DNA of 28,688 nt from Paracoccaceae bacterium (GTDB lineage: Bacteria > Pseudomonadota > Alphaproteobacteria > Rhodobacterales > Rhodobacteraceae): NCBI GenBank assembly GCA_030625695.1, contig DAOUQK010000007.1:1-28688 (forward strand), written 5' to 3'. Below are positions 7,343-15,919 of this stretch, piece after piece. The translations under genes and the position numbers were made by a program. The notes under the pieces were generated by a model. It made no database searches. It was not told where the DNA came from and worked only from the letters and a program-made list of their open reading frames with translations. Positions within the stretch are counted from its first letter, which is position 1. Every line of letters starts with the position of its first letter.

Positions 7343-9267
7343 GCGCCGACCAGTTGACGATAGATTTTCGGCAATGCAAAGATCAGCTTTTCCGGCTCGG
7401 GGATCAATGCAAATCCACCACGCCCGAACATGCGCGCAAACCAGCTTTTGCCGTCCTTGTCGATGGTGATGCCAAACACCGACTGACCAATCCGGCGCGC
7501 CTCGCGCACCGCCATGGCGGTGTCCTCGATGCCGTGGCGGCCTTCGTAATGGTCCAGATCGTTGGGCTTGCCGTCGGTAATGACGATCAGCAACCGACGC
7601 TTGCGCGTCTGGCTGGCCAGATCCGCCGAAACATGCCGTATCGCCGCCCCCATCCGCGTGTAGAAACCCGGTCGCAGCCCGCCAAGGCGCGCCTCGACCA
7701 CCGGGCCCATCGGTTCATCGAATCCCTTGCAGCGCTGCACATAGACCCGGTGGCGTTTTAGCGAAGAAAACGCGTGAATGGCAAAATCGTCGCCCACTGC
7801 ATCCAGCCCCCAGGCCAGCGCATCAAGGGCTTCGCGTTCCACGTCGATCACCGCCCGGCCCGCTACGGCACTTTCGGTGGAACGTGACACATCCAGCAGG
7901 ATCGACACCGCAAGGTCGCGGGCTTCGGGGCGCGATTGTTTCCAGATCCGCTCGGTCGCCTCGCCACTTGCGGCAAGATCCACTTGTGCGCGCACCGCTG
8001 CCTCGACGTCCAATTCATCGCCGTCCAGATGCCCACGCGTCATCACCCGGCCCGGCCTCAGCGCTTCGAACTGGCGCTTGACCGCGCGGATACGCCGTGC
8101 GGCGGCCGGGTCGTGGGCAAAGCGGGTTTCGCCCGCCTCGGCCACACTGTCCAGCACACAGACATGATCGGGCAGGTAAGCCCCCGTGCGCATGTCCCAT
8201 TCCGGGTACAGAATCTTGCCCGAGATCCGTTCGCGGTCCACGTCCTCGGGGGCCAGATCCAAATGCAGTTTCAGGCGTGTCGCCGGCGCTTTGGATATTT
8301 GCCCCAGGCCGATTTCTTCCTGTTCGTCAGCAGCCTTTTTGGCACTGTCCGGGTCGTCGTCATCGACCCGGCGGTTCAGGTTCAGGAACTCGGCCCAGCT
8401 TAGGATCGCCTCGAAGTTTTTCAGGATGAAACTGTCGGTACGTTCGGCCTGATCTGATTTCCGCCGCCGCGCGCGGTGGGTCTTTTTGTTGTCGGCCTCT
8501 TCTGGCGATCCATCAGTGTCGCGGCTTTCAACTTCGTGACCGGCGCTGGTCTGAAGGTCGCGCAATTCGGGCCAGAGCGGCACCGGGCGGTAGGGATGAT
8601 ATCCGCGTGGCGCGCTGATCCCGGCCAGATCACCACTGGTAACGGACTGCCACAAGGCGCGCGCATCTTCTGGCAGGTCGGCCCCAAGCATATGGCATAA
8701 AATCGCCTCGACACGGGCTTCGACCTTGGGAAGCTGCGGCACCTGGCGCTGATGCAGGATGGCCGAACACAACCCACCGTAAAGCCCCGCAAGACCGGGT
8801 GCTTCCGCCAACGTGTCGTCAATCATCGATCTGGCCGCGTGCAAGGCCCGCAGATCGGCACAAAGAGGGTCATCCTCGGCTATACGCCCCGGCAAATGCG
8901 CCGCCCCGGCGGCCAACCAGATATACAGCGCGCCATTGGCCTCGCGCCCCGGAAACACCGCCAACCGCGCAGGCAGGCGCAGGATTTCCCCGTCATAACT
9001 GGTACGTGGCAGCGCCTCGGCCTCGGTACCAAGGCGACGCCGCCAGCCTAACCGGTGATGCGATACCTCGTCCGGAGTGGCGTGCAGGTCTGCGGCCGGG
9101 TTGCCACCCAGTGCGCGAAAGAAAACAGCCAGCCGCCCGGCAACCTCAGAAAGGTCGACCGCGGCTCCCTCATGCGCGTCAGGCGCATCCAGACGGCTGG
9201 CAAACTTGTGCCACAGTTTCCCGATCGTTTCTTCGGGTTCCCATGGCTCAAATTCGATCTTGTCCAC
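7339..9267 (-). CDS. norD: NorD, von Willebrand factor A domain protein for NO reductase activation
   Basis: The C-terminal third is a VWA domain. It has the metal-binding DxSxS motif (LLDVSRSTES, Asp codon 7891-7893, residue about 459), followed by VITDGKPNDLDHYEGRHG. The N-terminal 400 residues are the typical poorly structured NorD region with an acidic, charged middle. NorD works with the AAA+ protein NorQ to activate NorCB, probably by inserting the non-haem iron. I chose GTG at 9267 (product begins at VDKIEFEPWEPEETIG), giving 642 residues, near the usual NorD length, with AAGG just upstream. The frame is open to an ATG at 9333, but that start would overlap norQ by 56 bases. Confidence 0.9.
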   Translation of the reverse strand: MDKIEFEPWEPEETIGKLWHKFASRLDAPDAHEGAAVDLSEVAGRLAVFFRALGGNPAADLHATPDEVSHHRLGWRRRLGTEAEALPRTSYDGEILRLPARLAVFPGREANGALYIWLAAGAAHLPGRIAEDDPLCADLRALHAARSMIDDTLAEAPGLAGLYGGLCSAILHQRQVPQLPKVEARVEAILCHMLGADLPEDARALWQSVTSGDLAGISAPRGYHPYRPVPLWPELRDLQTSAGHEVESRDTDGSPEEADNKKTHRARRRKSDQAERTDSFILKNFEAILSWAEFLNLNRRVDDDDPDSAKKAADEQEEIGLGQISKAPATRLKLHLDLAPEDVDRERISGKILYPEWDMRTGAYLPDHVCVLDSVAEAGETRFAHDPAAARRIRAVKRQFEALRPGRVMTRGHLDGDELDVEAAVRAQVDLAASGEATERIWKQSRPEARDLAVSILLDVSRSTESAVAGRAVIDVEREALDALAWGLDAVGDDFAIHAFSSLKRHRVYVQRCKGFDEPMGPVVEARLGGLRPGFYTRMGAAIRHVSADLASQTRKRRLLIVITDGKPNDLDHYEGRHGIEDTAMAVREARRIGQSVFGITIDKDGKSWFARMFGRGGFALIPEPEKLIFALPKIYRQLVGA

Positions 9268-9277
9268 AACCTTGGCC

Positions 9278-10096
9278 TCACCCAAAAACAGCTGTGACCA
9301 GATCAAGGAGCCCGCGTTTGACATCCTCGTCATCGGTCAGGGGTTCAATCATCGCCGCGCGAATGGCACGGTCAACATTCATGCCCTGCGCGATCAGCGT
9401 GGCGGCATAAACCACCAGGCGGGTCGAAACACCCTCTTCCAGATCCTGCCCCTTGAGGCCGCGCAGCTTGCCCGCAAGGCGCACCAGCGGCTTGCAGCGT
9501 TCCTCTGACAGACCGCTTTCGGCGGCCACTACCCTTACTTCCAGATCTGGTACGGGAAAGTCGAATTCCAGCGAAACGAACCGCTGGCGGGTCGAGGGTT
9601 TCAGGGTCTTGAGGATATTCTGATAGCCGGGGTTATAGGACGCCACCAGCATGAAGCCGGGGGCCGCAACCAGTTCTTCGCCGGTGCGGTCGATCGGCAG
9701 GATGCGCCGGTCGTCGGTCAGCGGATGCAGCACCACGGTCACGTCCTTGCGCGCCTCGACCACTTCGTCGAGGTAACAGATCGCGCCCTCGCGCACCGCG
9801 CGGGTCAGCGGCCCGTCGACCCAAATTGTTTCGCCCCCTTTGAGAAGGTAACGCCCGATCAGGTCCGACGCCGCCAGATCGTCATGGCAGGCCACGGTAT
9901 AGAGCTTGCGGCCCAACCGTTCGGCCATATGCGCGACAAACCGCGTCTTGCCACAGCCTGTCGGCCCTTTGAGAAGCATTGGCAGGTTGTTTTCATAAGC
10001 GGCGGTAAAGATTTCCACCTCGTCGCCCTGCGCGAGGTAAAAGGGGGCGGATGCCGCCCCCTTGGTTCGTGTCATTGATCCGTCCACGTTGCTCAC
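9278..10096 (-). CDS. norQ: NorQ, MoxR-type AAA+ ATPase
   Basis: The 272-residue protein shows Walker A GPTGCGKT (residues 44-51), Walker B with CYLDEVVEAR, a sensor-1-like VASYNPGYQ, and an arginine-finger region (KPSTRQRFVSLEF). This is the MoxR/NorQ/CbbQ class. It pairs with NorD as a metal-insertion chaperone for NO reductase. The GTG start at 10096 overlaps the TGA of norB in a GTGA, so it is coupled to norB translation. An internal ATG at 10075 is an alternative that would shorten it by seven residues. Confidence 0.93.
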   Translation of the reverse strand: MSNVDGSMTRTKGAASAPFYLAQGDEVEIFTAAYENNLPMLLKGPTGCGKTRFVAHMAERLGRKLYTVACHDDLAASDLIGRYLLKGGETIWVDGPLTRAVREGAICYLDEVVEARKDVTVVLHPLTDDRRILPIDRTGEELVAAPGFMLVASYNPGYQNILKTLKPSTRQRFVSLEFDFPVPDLEVRVVAAESGLSEERCKPLVRLAGKLRGLKGQDLEEGVSTRLVVYAATLIAQGMNVDRAIRAAMIEPLTDDEDVKRGLLDLVTAVFG

Positions 10097-11460
10097 TCCG
10101 CTGGACTTTGCGCAACTCCGGCATCGATGATCTCTTTGCGCGGTACTGCCAGCGAATAGATGAACAACAGTACGCCGATCACCACTACGCCCCCGGCCCC
10201 AAAGCGCATCCAGAAGAACAGCGCCAGTTGGTCCTGAACGTCCATGAAGTATTCGCCATTGACCCGCTGCAAGTGGGTCTGGATGGTTCCGGCGAATGTC
10301 AGCACGAAGGTCATGAACACCATACCGCTGCTCATCAGCCAGAAACTGACCATATTGAGCACTTGGTTATACGGATCACGTCCGCGCAGAATTGGCATCG
10401 CGTAGGTGAAGATTGCCAGGTTCAGACAGACATAGGCACCGTAGAAGGCCAGGTGGCCATGTGCCGCCGTGATCTGGGTGCCGTGTGAATAGTAGTTCAC
10501 CGCATGCAGCGTGTGCATGAAGCCCCACACGCCAGCCCCAAAGAACGCCAGAACAGCACAGCCAAGCGACCACAATAGTGCAGCCTTGTTGGGATGATCC
10601 CGGCGGCCTTTCCAGACCATGACGAAAGCAAACGACATCATGGCAAAGAACGGTACCACTTCCAAAGCCGAGAAGATCGAGCCGATCCACTGCCAGTAAC
10701 CGGGTGTTCCGATCCAGAAATAGTGGTGCCCGGTTCCCAGGATACCCGAGAACAGCGCGGTGGCGACGATGACATAAAGCCACTTCTCGACAATCTCACG
10801 ATCCACGCCGGTCAGTTTCAGCATCAGGTAGGCCAGAATGGACGCCATGATCAGCTCCCACACACCTTCGACCCACATGTGGATCACGAACCACCAGTAC
10901 ATCTTGTCCAGCGCCAGGTTATCCGGGTTGACGAAGGCGAAAAGGAACAACAACGCCAGCCCCCAGAGGCCCAGCAGAAGGATGTTCGTAATCGCGGTTT
11001 TCTTGCCCTTCAGCACCGTCATGGTGACGTTGAACAGGAACATCAGTGCGGCAACGACAATGCCGACCTTGACCCATACGGGTTGCTCAAGAAACTCGCG
11101 CCCCTCTTTGCCCAGCAGCCAGTTACCCTCGAACAGGTTGAAGGTATAGGTGACAACCACACCCAGCGTGCCGACCACCAGAATGGCCAGTTGCAGATAG
11201 GCGATCATCGGCGAATGTATTTCGCGTTCGGCCTCTTCCGGGATCAGGTAATAGGCCGCGCCGAAAAAGCCCAGCAGCAGCCAGACGACCAACGAATTGG
11301 TGTGCAACATGCGGACGATGTTGAACGGCAGCAACTCTGACAAGGTGTTTGGCATCACATAAATCCAGCCAGCCAGAAGGCCGCCTAGAACTTGGATGGC
11401 GAACAGCCCCATAGCCACCGAAAAGTAGGCCAGGGCAATCTTTTGCGATTGGTATTTCAT
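10093..11460 (-). CDS. norB: NorB, catalytic subunit of cytochrome c-type nitric oxide reductase
   Basis: The 455-residue, twelve-helix protein reduces 2 NO to N2O at a haem b3/non-haem iron centre in the cytoplasmic membrane. Visible landmarks are RMLHTNSLVVW (haem b His), HMWVEGVWELI (iron His and the nearby Glu), GTGHHYFWIG (two iron His) and AAHGHLAFYGAY (haem ligands). It lacks the N-terminal extension of quinol-dependent qNor, and norC precedes it, so this is cNor. A strong ribosome site (GAGGAGGT, complement of 11468-11475) overlaps the norC stop region, 13 bases after norC. Confidence 0.97.
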   Translation of the reverse strand: MKYQSQKIALAYFSVAMGLFAIQVLGGLLAGWIYVMPNTLSELLPFNIVRMLHTNSLVVWLLLGFFGAAYYLIPEEAEREIHSPMIAYLQLAILVVGTLGVVVTYTFNLFEGNWLLGKEGREFLEQPVWVKVGIVVAALMFLFNVTMTVLKGKKTAITNILLLGLWGLALLFLFAFVNPDNLALDKMYWWFVIHMWVEGVWELIMASILAYLMLKLTGVDREIVEKWLYVIVATALFSGILGTGHHYFWIGTPGYWQWIGSIFSALEVVPFFAMMSFAFVMVWKGRRDHPNKAALLWSLGCAVLAFFGAGVWGFMHTLHAVNYYSHGTQITAAHGHLAFYGAYVCLNLAIFTYAMPILRGRDPYNQVLNMVSFWLMSSGMVFMTFVLTFAGTIQTHLQRVNGEYFMDVQDQLALFFWMRFGAGGVVVIGVLLFIYSLAVPRKEIIDAGVAQSPAE

Positions 11461-11473
11461 TGGGTAAACCTCC

Positions 11474-11926
11474 TCAGCCCGCGTCGTTCGGGGGCCAGCC
11501 CTGAGTGTCGATAGTGTTGGTCCAGATCAGAAAATCGGACAGATTGCGGATTTCCTCGTCGGTCAGATTGAAGTTCGGCATCTGACGCCGCCCCTCGATG
11601 CCCGATGGCTGGCTTTCCATCCAGGCCTTGAGCGTTTCGAACGAATCTTCCGGATCGTCGATTACCCCCCAACGGGTCATCACATTGCCCAATTCGGGGG
11701 CGAAATAGGCACCTTCTCCCAGAATTGTGTGGCAGTTGATGCAGGCGTGTTTCTCCCAGAGATGTTTGCCTGCAGTCACACTCTCGGTCAGCGTTTCCGC
11801 ATTGGTCGAGGTGGTGACGATATAGCGATGGGAATGGATCGTAAGCCCCACAAAGATGAGGATAAAGAATAGTGACCCGCCATAAAATATGTTACGGGCC
11901 ATCGATTTAGTCATGACTTCGCGCAT
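11474..11926 (-). CDS. norC: NorC, membrane-anchored cytochrome c subunit of nitric oxide reductase
   Basis: The 150-residue product has one N-terminal membrane anchor (NIFYGGSLFFILIFVGLTI) and a periplasmic monohaem domain with CINCH (residues 62-66). A later Met in RRQMPNF (about 116) is the likely sixth ligand. It passes electrons to NorB. ATG at 11926 follows AAAAGGAGAG, the same ribosome-site string that precedes nirS. An internal ATG four codons on is less well placed. It is the first gene of norCBQDEF and has its own Dnr box upstream. Confidence 0.95.
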   Translation of the reverse strand: MREVMTKSMARNIFYGGSLFFILIFVGLTIHSHRYIVTTSTNAETLTESVTAGKHLWEKHACINCHTILGEGAYFAPELGNVMTRWGVIDDPEDSFETLKAWMESQPSGIEGRRQMPNFNLTDEEIRNLSDFLIWTNTIDTQGWPPNDAG

Positions 11927-11962
11927 CGCACTCTCCTTTTGCGCCGCGTTGATGGTGAGTCC

Positions 11963-12003
11963 TCAATAATGACACCAAACCAACGCGCCTTAACCAAAGT
12001 CAA
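11963..12003 (-). promoter_or_regulatory. Dnr-type box and -10 region of norCBQDEF
   Basis: Read on the minus strand, 12003-11990 is TTGAC-TTTG-GTTAA, one base from a perfect palindrome. A possible -10 (TATTGA, complement of 11963-11968) lies about 31 bp from the box centre, which fits activation from about -41.5. The box ends 64 bp before the norC ATG. Confidence 0.7.
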
Positions 12004-12069
12004 GCGAGGCGCATTGGTCGCGTGTGCCTGCGACCTGATGACGCTTTCGCCAAAATGCCTTGCCGAATG

Positions 12070-12110
12070 TTGACTTTGGTCAAGGATCGTCCAGCCCAGA
12101 AGAATATGGG
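12070..12110 (+). promoter_or_regulatory. Dnr-type box and -10 region of nirS
   Basis: TTGAC-TTTG-GTCAA at 12070-12083 is a perfect interrupted palindrome. It matches the norC box, read in the opposite direction, at 13 of 14 bases including the spacer. TATGGG (12105-12110) or GAATAT (12102-12107) can serve as -10, about 28-31 bp from the box centre. Transcription should begin near 12118. Confidence 0.75.
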
Positions 12111-12112
12111 TT

Positions 12113-12152
12113 TTTCACCTCACCATGCAAAATTTTACCTCACCACGCAAAA
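12113..12152 (+). repeat. 20-bp tandem repeat in the nirS leader
   Basis: Unit 1 is 12113-12132 and unit 2 is 12133-12152. They match at 18 of 20 positions (common core ACCTCACCAYGCAAAA). The second unit runs straight into the Shine-Dalgarno AAGGAGAG (12151 on). Unit 1 carries an ATG at 12125 in frame with nirS but without a ribosome site. Confidence 0.75.
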
Positions 12153-12163
12153 GGAGAGTGATA

Positions 12164-13840
12164 ATGTCACTTGATATGAGTAGCAAAAAGGCAGGGCGGA
12201 TATTCAGTGCCGGTTTTGCCATGGCATTGGGGTGGGCCGCGCTGCCTGCTTTTGCCGAACAGCCAACCATGAGCGATGAAGCCTTTGATGCCTCAAAGCA
12301 ATTGTACTTTGAACAATGCGCCGGTTGCCACGGCGTGCTTCGCAAAGGGTCGACAGGTGTTAATCTGGAGCCGCACTGGAAGAAGACCGCTGCCGATGGC
12401 ACGGTGACCGAAGGTGGCACGCTGAAGCTGGGCCAGAATCGGCTTGAAAAGCTAATCAGCTATGGCACCGAAGGCGGCATGAACAACTTTGACGGTATCC
12501 TGACCAAGGAGCAGATCACCGATCTTGCGACCTACATCATGATGGATCCTCCTCAGCCGCCGGAAATGTCGCTGGCACAGATGATGGAAACCCGTAAGAT
12601 TTATGTCGAGGAAAAAGATTATCCGACCGAGCCGCTGCATGGCCGGAACTGGGAGAACTTCTTTGTCGTCATCGAACGTGACGCGGGCAAGGTTGCCATC
12701 ATCGACGGTGATACCAAGGAGGTGCTGGTGCATATTCCGACCGGTTTTGCCGTGCACGTTCTGAAAGCGTCCGAGCACCACGAACTGAACGAGCCGGAAA
12801 ATCCGGGCCGGTTCTGGTACACAATGGGCCGCGATGGCAAGATGACCAAGATCGACCTTTGGCAGACGCCGGACAAGATGTTGGTTTCCGAAGTCAAGAT
12901 TGCCTATGACGCACGTGATGTGGCCGTTTCCGGCGACGGCAAGTATGTGATTGGTGGTGGATACTGGCCGCCGCATTTCGTCATTGTCGACGGGCGGACC
13001 ATGGAGCCGAAGAAGGTCGTTTCCACCCGCGGTGTAAACGTAGACGGTGTCTATGTGGAAGAGGCCCGTGTGGCCGCAATCTATACCACTCCAAAAGAGC
13101 ACACATGGCTGGTTGCGGTCAAGGAACTGGGACAGATGTGGCAGGTCGATTATTCCGATCTGGATAATCTGCGGATCGACAAGATCGACGCGGCGAAATA
13201 CCTGCATGACGGGTTCTTTGATCCGACAGGCCGCTATTTCCAGATCGCTGCGAACGCCTCTAACAAGATGGTGGTGATCGACAGCCAAGAGCGCAAGCTT
13301 GAAGCGATGATCGACATGGGCAGCAAACCGCACCCCGGTCCCGGTGCCAACTGGAACGACCCGAAATGTGGCCCGGTTGCCGGCACCACACACCTTGGTG
13401 AAGGGTCCGTGACGGTCTGGGGCAACGACCCCGCAGGCCATCCCGACAACGCTTGGAAGATTTGTTATGTGGTGGAAACCGACGGGCCCGGTCTGTTCAT
13501 TCGGACCCATCCCACCAGCAAATATGTCTGGGCCGACCAGACGCTGCATCCTGATCCCGAAGTTCAGCAGGCGATTCAGGTGATTTCCAAGGAAACCGGT
13601 GAGATCGTCAAGACCATCACCGTGACCGAGGAAGAAGGCAGTGTTGCGGTACATTTCGAGTTCAACGCAGATGGCAGCGAAGTCTGGGTATCGAAATGGA
13701 ACCGGTCTGACAGCCTGAACCCCAATGGCGAAATGGTGATTTACGACGCCGAAACGCTTGAGGAAAAAGCCCGGATCAAGGGGTTGTTCGCGCCGACTGG
13801 CAAGTTCAATGTCTACAACCGGTCCAACCACGTCACCTGA
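12164..13840 (+). CDS. nirS: NirS, cytochrome cd1 nitrite reductase
   Basis: The 558-residue periplasmic enzyme reduces nitrite to NO. The signal peptide (residues 1-31, cleavage after LPAFA) is followed by a cytochrome c domain with CAGCH at 52-56 and then the eight-bladed d1 propeller. Active-site histidines are recognisable in KPHPGPGANW and GTTHLGEGSV, matching His327 and His369 of the Pseudomonas enzyme. I chose ATG 12164 because AAGGAGAG sits 6 bases ahead. The in-frame ATG at 12125 would add a charged 13-residue stretch, has no ribosome site and lies almost at the predicted transcription start. It is divergent from norC and heads the nir operon. Confidence 0.97.
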   Translation: MSLDMSSKKAGRIFSAGFAMALGWAALPAFAEQPTMSDEAFDASKQLYFEQCAGCHGVLRKGSTGVNLEPHWKKTAADGTVTEGGTLKLGQNRLEKLISYGTEGGMNNFDGILTKEQITDLATYIMMDPPQPPEMSLAQMMETRKIYVEEKDYPTEPLHGRNWENFFVVIERDAGKVAIIDGDTKEVLVHIPTGFAVHVLKASEHHELNEPENPGRFWYTMGRDGKMTKIDLWQTPDKMLVSEVKIAYDARDVAVSGDGKYVIGGGYWPPHFVIVDGRTMEPKKVVSTRGVNVDGVYVEEARVAAIYTTPKEHTWLVAVKELGQMWQVDYSDLDNLRIDKIDAAKYLHDGFFDPTGRYFQIAANASNKMVVIDSQERKLEAMIDMGSKPHPGPGANWNDPKCGPVAGTTHLGEGSVTVWGNDPAGHPDNAWKICYVVETDGPGLFIRTHPTSKYVWADQTLHPDPEVQQAIQVISKETGEIVKTITVTEEEGSVAVHFEFNADGSEVWVSKWNRSDSLNPNGEMVIYDAETLEEKARIKGLFAPTGKFNVYNRSNHVT

Positions 13841-13859
13841 TGTGAGCTGAAACCTACCC

Positions 13860-13886
13860 GGAGGGCGCGCCTTGTGCCCGCCCTCC
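13860..13886 (+). terminator. Hairpin between nirS and nirT; attenuator or mRNA-stabilising stem
   Basis: GGAGGGCG (13860-13867) pairs with CGCCCTCC (13879-13886) across an 11-base loop, giving an 8-bp GC-rich stem 20 bases after the nirS stop. No T-run follows, so it is not a classic intrinsic terminator. It may protect nirS mRNA or dampen expression of the genes behind it. The rest of the 198-base gap shows no further signal apart from the nirT ribosome site. Confidence 0.5.
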
Positions 13887-14038
13887 ATTTCCATAGCAAA
13901 CCCAAAGGCTGCTGATGCAATGGCCAGGGGGAAGCCTGTAATCCGAAGTCCGGTTTTCCTTGCCCCCTGCCCTTTGCACCCACCAATTCGCCACTCATGG
14001 GGTTGCGTCAGAAATAACCAAACACAGGAAGCCGCAAA

Positions 14039-15856
14039 ATGTCACAAAGCAGTGAGGAACCATCCAAACGGCCACTCTGGAAACGCTATTTTCTATGGGG
14101 CGTGCCGATTGCAGGACTCGCCGGGGCGTTTGTCGCTGGAATCATCTTCTGGGGCGGTTTCAACACCGCGATGGAAGCGACCAACACCCTGCCCTTCTGT
14201 ATTTCCTGCCACGAGATGCGCGAAAACGTCTATGAGGAATACCGCGGCACCATCCACGACAAGAACCGTACCGGGGTCAGCGCCAAATGTTCCGATTGCC
14301 ACGTGCCGGACCCGTGGATTCACAAGATGGTGCGCAAGGTAAAAGCCTCGCGCGAGTTGTTCAGCAAGGCGATGGGAACGATCGACACCCCCGAGAAGTT
14401 TGAGGAAAACCGATTGCGTCTGGCCACGCGGGTCTGGGAATCGATGAAAGCAACCGATTCACGCGAATGCCGCAACTGCCACACGCTGGAAGCGATGTCG
14501 CCCCAGTTTCAAGTACCGCGCGCGCGCAAACAACACCTGACGGCGATGGAAACAGGTCAGACCTGTATCGATTGCCACAAGGGCATCGCCCATAACGAGG
14601 CCCGCCACTTGTTGTCGTACGAGGATCTGGAAAGGCTCGAAGCGCCCAACCCGGATCATATCCGCGAAGTGCCGGCGTTGTTCCTTGAAAGCCTGGCCTA
14701 TATCGAAAGGATCGAGGCCGAAGAAGCCGTCAAGGCAGCCGCAGCTGAAAAGGCCGCAGCAGCAGAGATCGATGCCCGTGTTGCCTCGGCTGTCGAGGCC
14801 GCGATTGCCGAAGAACAGGCCAAGGCCGCACAAACCGCGTCTGGTGAAGAGGCCAGTGCCGCGCCAGCAGCCGAAGGTGACAGCGTTGCTGCCAATGTCG
14901 ATTGGGGCATAGTGCCAGCCAGTGACCTGACGCTGTTCTATCCCGGTCAGGCAACTTTTGAATGGGTGCAGAACGGCAAATTCCACAACGGCGCACGTCC
15001 GCTGACCAAAGGTGGCGAGCCGTGTTCATCCTGTCATGCGGCCGAACTTGAGACCATCGGCAACAAGATCGTTCAGGGCGGTGAACTGGAACCGACCCCG
15101 ATTCCCGGCAAGCGTGGCACCATCAGGGTCACCGCGCAGGCCGCCCATGATGACGACAACCTTTATGTGCGCCTGCAATGGCCAGATGCCGGTCACAACC
15201 CGGCCCCGTTTGCCGAAGGCGGCAAGATGGACCCTGACAACCAGATCAAGGTCGCCATGATGATCGTCGGCACCGGGGTTGAACTGGGCGAGCCGGCGGG
15301 CTGCTGGGCAAGCTGTCATGCTGACAACACCAACATGCCCTTTGCGCCGGACGCCGAGGCGATTGCCGCCAGTGGCGACATTGCCGGTCGGTTGATGGTC
15401 ACGGATCCGGGCACGGGCACGATCCAGAAATACCTTACCGAGTCGCGGACCGAGGTCGAGGTCAAGGGACGCCGGGGCAAACCGCTGGGCGGCTGGGATA
15501 ATCTGGCAGACGAAGCCGATATCGCCCAGTATCTTGAGGATGGCACATTCCTTGATCTGATGCGGGTCTATGCCGATGGCAGCGCCACTAACGGCTATTT
15601 GCTGGACCGGCGCGTAGAGAACGACGGCGAAATTGTCGCGCAAGCCTCGCTGGACGGTGCCACCTGGACTGTGGTGTTCGCCCGCCCGCTGAATTCGGGC
15701 GCTGTGGGTGATGTGGCAATCGAGCCGGGCAAAACATATACGTTCGGCATCGCCATTCACGATGATTTCACGGCGAACCGGTTCCATCACGTGACACTCG
15801 ACAGCACACTCGCGCTTGACGATGACTCGGTGACTTTGAACGTGGTCAAGCAATAG
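14039..15856 (+). CDS. nirT: NirT/NapC-type tetrahaem cytochrome fused to an ethylbenzene-dehydrogenase-like haem domain
   Basis: The 605-residue product begins with a membrane anchor (about 17-41) and four CxxCH motifs at 54, 84, 144 and 176. This is the NapC/NirT layout, which carries electrons from membrane quinol to periplasmic reductases. After an Ala/Glu/Lys-rich helical linker (about 222-280) comes a second half with CSSCH at 329-333 and an expanded CWASCH (CxxxCH) at 422-427. The fold looks like the haem-binding gamma-subunit family of ethylbenzene/DMSO dehydrogenases (DNLYVRLQWPDAGHNP, late GKTYTFGIAIHDD). ATG 14039 has AGGAAG at 14026-14031. Its place right after nirS suggests a quinol-to-NirS electron route, an inference. 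The second-domain assignment is less sure than the first. Confidence 0.85.
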   Translation: MSQSSEEPSKRPLWKRYFLWGVPIAGLAGAFVAGIIFWGGFNTAMEATNTLPFCISCHEMRENVYEEYRGTIHDKNRTGVSAKCSDCHVPDPWIHKMVRKVKASRELFSKAMGTIDTPEKFEENRLRLATRVWESMKATDSRECRNCHTLEAMSPQFQVPRARKQHLTAMETGQTCIDCHKGIAHNEARHLLSYEDLERLEAPNPDHIREVPALFLESLAYIERIEAEEAVKAAAAEKAAAAEIDARVASAVEAAIAEEQAKAAQTASGEEASAAPAAEGDSVAANVDWGIVPASDLTLFYPGQATFEWVQNGKFHNGARPLTKGGEPCSSCHAAELETIGNKIVQGGELEPTPIPGKRGTIRVTAQAAHDDDNLYVRLQWPDAGHNPAPFAEGGKMDPDNQIKVAMMIVGTGVELGEPAGCWASCHADNTNMPFAPDAEAIAASGDIAGRLMVTDPGTGTIQKYLTESRTEVEVKGRRGKPLGGWDNLADEADIAQYLEDGTFLDLMRVYADGSATNGYLLDRRVENDGEIVAQASLDGATWTVVFARPLNSGAVGDVAIEPGKTYTFGIAIHDDFTANRFHHVTLDSTLALDDDSVTLNVVKQ

Positions 15857-15919
15857 ATCCTGACGGCGACCGGTGTTGCGGTTGCCGTCACCCACGCCAA
15901 TGCCAAGGAGGGCTTTACT

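Noticed and set aside
9268..9333. ATG at 9333 as norD start
   Set aside because: It would overlap norQ by 56 bases and add 22 residues that I do not recognise from NorD proteins. Kept only as an alternative.
12125..12163. ATG at 12125 as nirS start
   Set aside because: It has no ribosome site, lies in the leader repeat a few bases after the predicted transcription start, and would add charged residues before the signal peptide.
12452..13894. Minus-strand frame of 480 codons opposite nirS
   Set aside because: NirS on the plus strand has all family landmarks; the reverse frame is a by-product of GC-rich codon use.
14698..14910. Minus-strand Ala/Ser-rich frame within nirT
   Set aside because: It is the reverse reading of the Ala/Glu-rich linker and has no independent support.
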